DNA of 7,616 nt from an uncultured Alphaproteobacteria bacterium (GTDB taxonomy: Bacteria; Pseudomonadota; Alphaproteobacteria; Rs-D84): positions 1 to 7,616 of the forward strand of contig CALXPA010000066.1 of NCBI GenBank assembly GCA_944390185.1. Reading direction: 5' to 3'. Below are positions 6,745 to 7,616 of this stretch, in pieces. The notes under the pieces were generated by a model that was given only the letters and a program-made list of their open reading frames with translations, made no database searches and had not been told where the DNA came from. The position numbers and the translations under genes are program-made. The stretch's first letter is position 1. Each line of letters begins with the position of its first letter.

Positions 6745-6761
6745 ATGAACATTTTGTTCAT
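6745..6761. promoter_or_regulatory. Perfect 17-bp dyad, candidate operator
   Basis: ATGAACA (6745-6751) and TGTTCAT (6755-6761) are perfect 7-bp arms around TTT. The site lies in the leader of the galactokinase-like gene, about 54 bp after its -10 and 38 bp before the ATG. The position suits a roadblock repressor; as RNA it would be a tight hairpin with a 3-nt loop. The binding protein is unknown. AraC proteins usually bind asymmetric direct-repeat half sites, so another regulator may be involved. Confidence 0.5.
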
Positions 6762-6799
6762 GGTGACAGGGGATATCCCGCAAAGAAAGGCGAGGCAAC

Positions 6800-7616
6800 A
6801 TGGCAACTACGATCGAACTGAAGCAGCAACTGGCGGCCGGCCGGTATGACGAGACGTTCCGCGCACTGTACGCCAAAGACGACGCGGTCGTTGCCGCCCA
6901 GCGGGCGCGCTACATTCAGGCTGTGGAGCGCTTTGAGCATTATTTTGGCGCGGGCCGCACCGTGCGCCTGTATTCGGCCCCCGGCCGCACCGAGATCGGC
7001 GGCAACCACACCGACCACAACAACGGCGTCGTTATGGCCGCCGCGGTCGATTTGGATGTGGTATCGGTGGTCTCGCCCACCGGCGACAATATTGTCCGCC
7101 TCAAGTCGCATGGGTTTGACCGCATGGAGCGCATCGACCTCTCGGTGCTGACCCCGCAGCCGGCGGAAAAAGAACATTCCGCCTCGCTGATCCGCGGCGT
7201 GGCCGCCGGCATCGTCAACGCCGGCGGCAAGGTGGGCGGCTTTGACTGCTATACCACCAGCAATGTGCTGCGCGGCTCCGGCCTGTCCAGCTCGGCGGCG
7301 TTCGAGGTCAACATGGGCGCCATTTTCCGCGGCGAGTTCAACGGCGGCGACAGGGAAACCTTCAGCCAGGTAGAGATCGCCAAGATCGGCCAGTATGCCG
7401 AGAACGTCTTTTTCGGCAAGCCGTCCGGCCTGCTGGATCAGACGGCCAGCGCGGTGGGCAGCGCCATCACCATCGATTTCAAGGATCCCGCCGCCCCGGT
7501 GGTCGACCGGGTGGCGTTTGATCTGGCCGCCCATGGCTTTGCGCTGTGCATCAGCGACACCAAGGGCAGCCATGCCGATTTGACCGACGACTACGCCGCC
7601 ATCCGCCGCGAGATGG
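6800..7616 (+). CDS. galK: Galactokinase-family GHMP sugar kinase, 3' end outside window
   Basis: It likely phosphorylates galactose, or a related sugar, at C1 using ATP, the entry step of the Leloir pathway. The frame is open to the window end, giving 272 residues of an expected 400 or so. The first 50 residues are a helical extension absent from E. coli GalK. The sugar-binding motif SAPGRTEIGGNHTDHNNG lies at 59-76 with R63, the GHMP ATP loop RGSGLSSSAA at 158-167, and D213 in GLLDQ is the expected catalytic Asp. Motif 3 lies outside the window. The classical galactokinase signature has GRxNxIG[DE]HxDY; here it reads GRTEIGGNHTDH, so the acidic sugar-contact residue is Asn and Tyr is His. 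I recall this as characteristic of a clostridial subgroup, so sugar specificity is uncertain. The start has AAAGG and GAGG at 6786-6795. It is divergent from the AraC regulator. Confidence 0.85.
   Translation, partial: MATTIELKQQLAAGRYDETFRALYAKDDAVVAAQRARYIQAVERFEHYFGAGRTVRLYSAPGRTEIGGNHTDHNNGVVMAAAVDLDVVSVVSPTGDNIVRLKSHGFDRMERIDLSVLTPQPAEKEHSASLIRGVAAGIVNAGGKVGGFDCYTTSNVLRGSGLSSSAAFEVNMGAIFRGEFNGGDRETFSQVEIAKIGQYAENVFFGKPSGLLDQTASAVGSAITIDFKDPAAPVVDRVAFDLAAHGFALCISDTKGSHADLTDDYAAIRREM

Noticed and set aside
4235..6748. Long plus-strand open frames opposite rlmD and araC
   Set aside because: They lie antisense to genes with clear domain motifs, have low-complexity Gly/Ala/Arg/His-rich translations, and arise from the strong G+C bias at third codon positions.
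6745..6761. Gram-positive LexA (SOS) box
   Set aside because: The LexA box has GAAC-N4-GTTC; here the spacing is GAAC-N5-GTTC, and no SOS gene follows.
6758..7573. Minus-strand 271-codon open frame opposite the sugar kinase
   Set aside because: The plus strand encodes recognisable GHMP motifs with a good start. The antisense frame has compositionally biased sequence and no family features.

Overview
The window looks like Firmicutes chromosome, most likely a GC-rich gut Clostridium relative (Oscillospiraceae/Ruminococcaceae type). The reasons are strong AGGAGG-like ribosome binding sites, a clostridial-style RlmCD/RumA methyltransferase with a C-terminal extension, an MsmR-like AraC regulator and a clostridial-type galactokinase relative. 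The genus assignment is inference; no rRNA or other marker gene is present.

Layout. (1) Positions 1-3864, plus strand: the last 676 codons of a type I restriction HsdR subunit (the 5' end lies outside the window), then, 28 bp later, a 600-residue DUF262-DUF1524 (GmrSD/SspE-like) putative nuclease. They appear to form the tail of one restriction/defence operon; hsdM and hsdS are not in the window. (2) Positions 3880-3920: a perfect 14-bp inverted repeat flanked by A and T runs, a shared bidirectional terminator between convergent genes. (3) Positions 3926-5563, minus strand: a 23S rRNA uracil-C5 methyltransferase (RlmD/RlmCD/RumA family) with an extra C-terminal module of about 90 residues. 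(4) Positions 5702-6547, minus strand: an AraC-family regulator. (5) Positions 6548-6799: a 252-bp divergent control region with two convincing sigma-A-type promoters, a 17-bp perfect dyad and several potential hairpins. (6) Positions 6800-7616, plus strand: the first 272 codons of a GHMP kinase of the galactokinase family, cut by the window end.

The most striking signal is a change of base composition inside the methyltransferase gene. From about 4260 upward the sequence is about 68% G+C in the stretches I counted by hand. From about 4260 down to 3961 it is about 51%, closer to the restriction genes. The change lies beside the codons for FDLFPRTKHVE, whose Glu aligns with the catalytic base of E. 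coli RumA (C-to-E spacing of 35 residues in both). Ordinary RumA proteins end about 9 residues after that Glu; this one continues for 100 residues. The simplest reading is that an integrative element carrying the restriction/defence genes inserted into the 3' end of rlmD and supplied a replacement 3' end, including the catalytic Glu codon and the extra module. Positions 1 to about 4255 would then be mobile DNA, and about 4255 onward resident chromosome (rlmD body, araC, galK-like).

The resident part probably works as follows: the AraC-type sensor binds a sugar or sugar-derived ligand through its cupin domain and controls itself and/or the divergent sugar kinase. The rRNA methyltransferase is a housekeeping gene downstream of araC on the same strand. 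No tRNA, rRNA, CRISPR array, insertion sequence, integrase or origin is visible.
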